16,367 nt of DNA from Halocaridina rubra. Its lineage: Eukaryota > Arthropoda > Malacostraca > Decapoda > Atyidae. The stretch covers positions 5,001 through 21,367 of the forward strand of contig JAXCGZ010016373.1 in assembly GCA_037179515.1 (NCBI GenBank). Direction: 5' to 3'. Under the pieces are notes generated by a model that saw nothing but the letters and a program-made list of their open reading frames with translations, did not search any database and was not told the DNA's origin. This document shows positions 11,990-16,367 of the stretch, piece after piece; within the stretch, counting starts at the first letter, position 1; every line of letters starts with the position of its first letter. The position numbers were made by a program, and so were the translations under genes.

Positions 11990-12602
11990 CTCATAACTGA
12001 GATTGCGTATTTCTGGCACCAGTTTCGTGGCATGTCTTTGAACTTTTTTCAAGCTTAGCTATGTGCTTTTTCAAGTGCGGATTCCAAAAGGGGGCTGCAT
12101 ATTCGAGTTTTGGCCTCACATAGGTTACATAAATATTTCTGAGCATATCCTTGTCCATGTGCCTGAAGGCTACCCTTACATTTGATAAGAATGCATATGC
12201 TGCCCTTACTATGCCATTTATATGTATTTCTGGAGACAAATCTGCCAGTATGTTTACTCCTAGATCTCTCTCATTTTCTGTCTCTTGAAGTTGTACTCCA
12301 GCCACCGAGTAGTCAAGCTTGGGCCTTCTTGCACTTGTACCCATTCTCATTACCTTACATTTTGAAGTATTGAATTTCATTAGCCACTTTTCTGACCACT
12401 CATGCAGATTATATAGATCCTCCTGAAGTTCTCTACCATTGTTCTCGTTTTTTACTTTCTTCACAATCTTTGCATCATCTGCAAACATATTCATGAATGA
12501 ATTTACAGACTCTGGTAGGTCATTTACATATACAAGGAACAAAAGTGGCCCTAAAACTGAACCCTGTGGAACACCACTACTAACTCTTCTCCATTCAGAC
12601 AC
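11990..12602 (-). pseudogene. Reverse transcriptase fragment of LINE copy C
   Basis: About 190 residues of RT palm and the following thumb and C-terminal region, read on the minus strand from Met at 12602. Motif B lies at about residues 8-16, Asn-Asp-Leu-Pro near 27-30, and Phe-Ala-Asp-Asp at 40-43. Next come the downstream blocks Trp-Ser-Glu-Lys-Trp-Leu near 71 and Arg-Asp-Leu-Gly-Val near 114. The last dozen residues are out of frame because of the extra T near 12048. An intact element of this type would also carry an endonuclease and RT fingers, which are absent, so this is a truncated relic. Confidence 0.84.
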
Positions 12603-12648
12603 TGAGTGTCTTACTCTAACCCTCTGTTCCCTTCCTTCTAAGTAAGTT

Positions 12649-14221
<1,573 letters not shown>

Positions 14222-14262
<41 letters not shown>
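14222..14262. repeat. (GA)20 microsatellite
   Basis: A pure GA run of about 40 nt. The Arg-Glu run in the overlapping frame is an artefact. No retroelement end is visible next to it. Confidence 0.96.
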
Positions 14263-14265
<3 letters not shown>

Positions 14266-14530
14266 TATTTTCATGTTATGCTTTCTATTCGCTAAAATAA
14301 TTTCGGTTCGAAATACATTTATATCAATTTACATATATAAGTTTGATTCCACAATGATAATCTTAGCTTTAAAGTTGGCATTTTATAAATTGGCGAAGAA
14401 TTTAGTTAAAATATGCAAATGTAGTTTTTTTTCATATTTAGGTTAGTATTTTCCACCATAGATATTCTCAGTTTGATCAAATAGTGTTCAGCGATCCCTG
14501 CACAAAAGCAGTAAGTATTATCAATAACCA
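14263..14530. other. AT-rich sequence, nothing recognised
   Basis: About 270 nt between the (GA)n and (AAT)n tracts, with no repeat or coding signal that I can support. Confidence 0.45.
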
Positions 14531-16270
<1,740 letters not shown>

Positions 16271-16296
16271 AACACACACATATGTAGTGTACTTTT

Positions 16297-16367
16297 TTAG
16301 CTCCTTGGGTAAGTATTTATAAGTTCTAGGCTCAAGTGCCGGTCGGGGTAAAAATGATCTATATATA
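16297..16367 (+). repeat. Diverged tRNA-like head fragment running into (TA)n
   Basis: CTCCTTGGGTAAGTATTTATAAG is followed by TTCTAGGCTCAAGTGCC (degraded B-box) and then GGTCGGGGTAAAAATGATC and TATATATA at the window edge. The last 40 nt match the young heads with about five changes, including the TAAAAATGAT to (TA)n junction. The A-box part is not recognisable. The repeat presumably continues beyond the window. Confidence 0.65.

Noticed and set aside
12182..12645. Plus-strand small proteins over the LINE copy C region
   Set aside because: They are antisense shadows of the minus-strand reverse-transcriptase fragment, which has clear motifs.

Overview
This window looks like intergenic, repeat-dense DNA from an animal nuclear genome. 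I suggest a decapod crustacean (shrimp, crab or crayfish type), inferred from three things together: about 30% of the bases are simple repeats dominated by (TA)n, (GT)n, (GA)n and (ATT)n; there is a Jockey-like and a CR1/L2-like non-LTR retrotransposon whose protein style I associate with decapods; and there is a tRNA-headed short repeat. The species cannot be named from sequence alone. I see no intact protein-coding gene, no rRNA and no genuine tRNA gene. The long open frames of alternating Ile-Tyr, poly-Asn or poly-Leu are translations of microsatellites.

Layout. 1-941: tRNA-headed 274-bp repeat units arranged as a fold-back palindrome, ending in a (TA)n tract (942-1684). 1685-2029: non-repetitive island with a decayed hammerhead-ribozyme-like motif. 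2030-2101: (TA)n. 2102-3435: a second, longer fold-back cluster whose last 942 bp repeat 1-942 at about 98% identity, followed by a 2,251-nt (TA)n tract with a single interruption (3436-5686). 5697-8355: 5'-truncated, multiply frameshifted Jockey-like LINE on the plus strand (endonuclease, reverse transcriptase, C-terminal region, 3' UTR, short A tail), followed by (TA)n (8356-8714). 8715-8989: unassigned. 8990-9540: an old, diverged cluster of the same tRNA-headed family. 9609-9823: (TA)n then (TG)n. 9824-12652: three head-to-tail copies, period 889 bp, of the 3' half of a CR1/L2-like LINE on the minus strand, bounded by (TG)n at every junction. 12653-12788: (GT)68. 12789-14221: AT-rich DNA with nothing recognisable. 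14222-14262: (GA)n. 14531-15440: (AAT)n that switches to (ATT)n at an exact dyad. 15441-16095: nothing recognisable. 16096-16172: (CT)n. 16179-16265: (TA)n. 16297-16367: a diverged 3' half of the tRNA-like head, again running into (TA)n.

Nothing here works as a gene system. The organising theme is the partnership of retroelements and microsatellites. Most long microsatellites abut a retroelement end: tRNA-like head to (TA)n three times, Jockey A tail to (TA)n, and the CR1/L2-like tail and truncation points to (CA)n. The most notable structures are the tRNA-headed fold-back repeat, its recent duplication beside a giant (TA)n tract, and the LINE triplication. The ribozyme-like relic is tentative.
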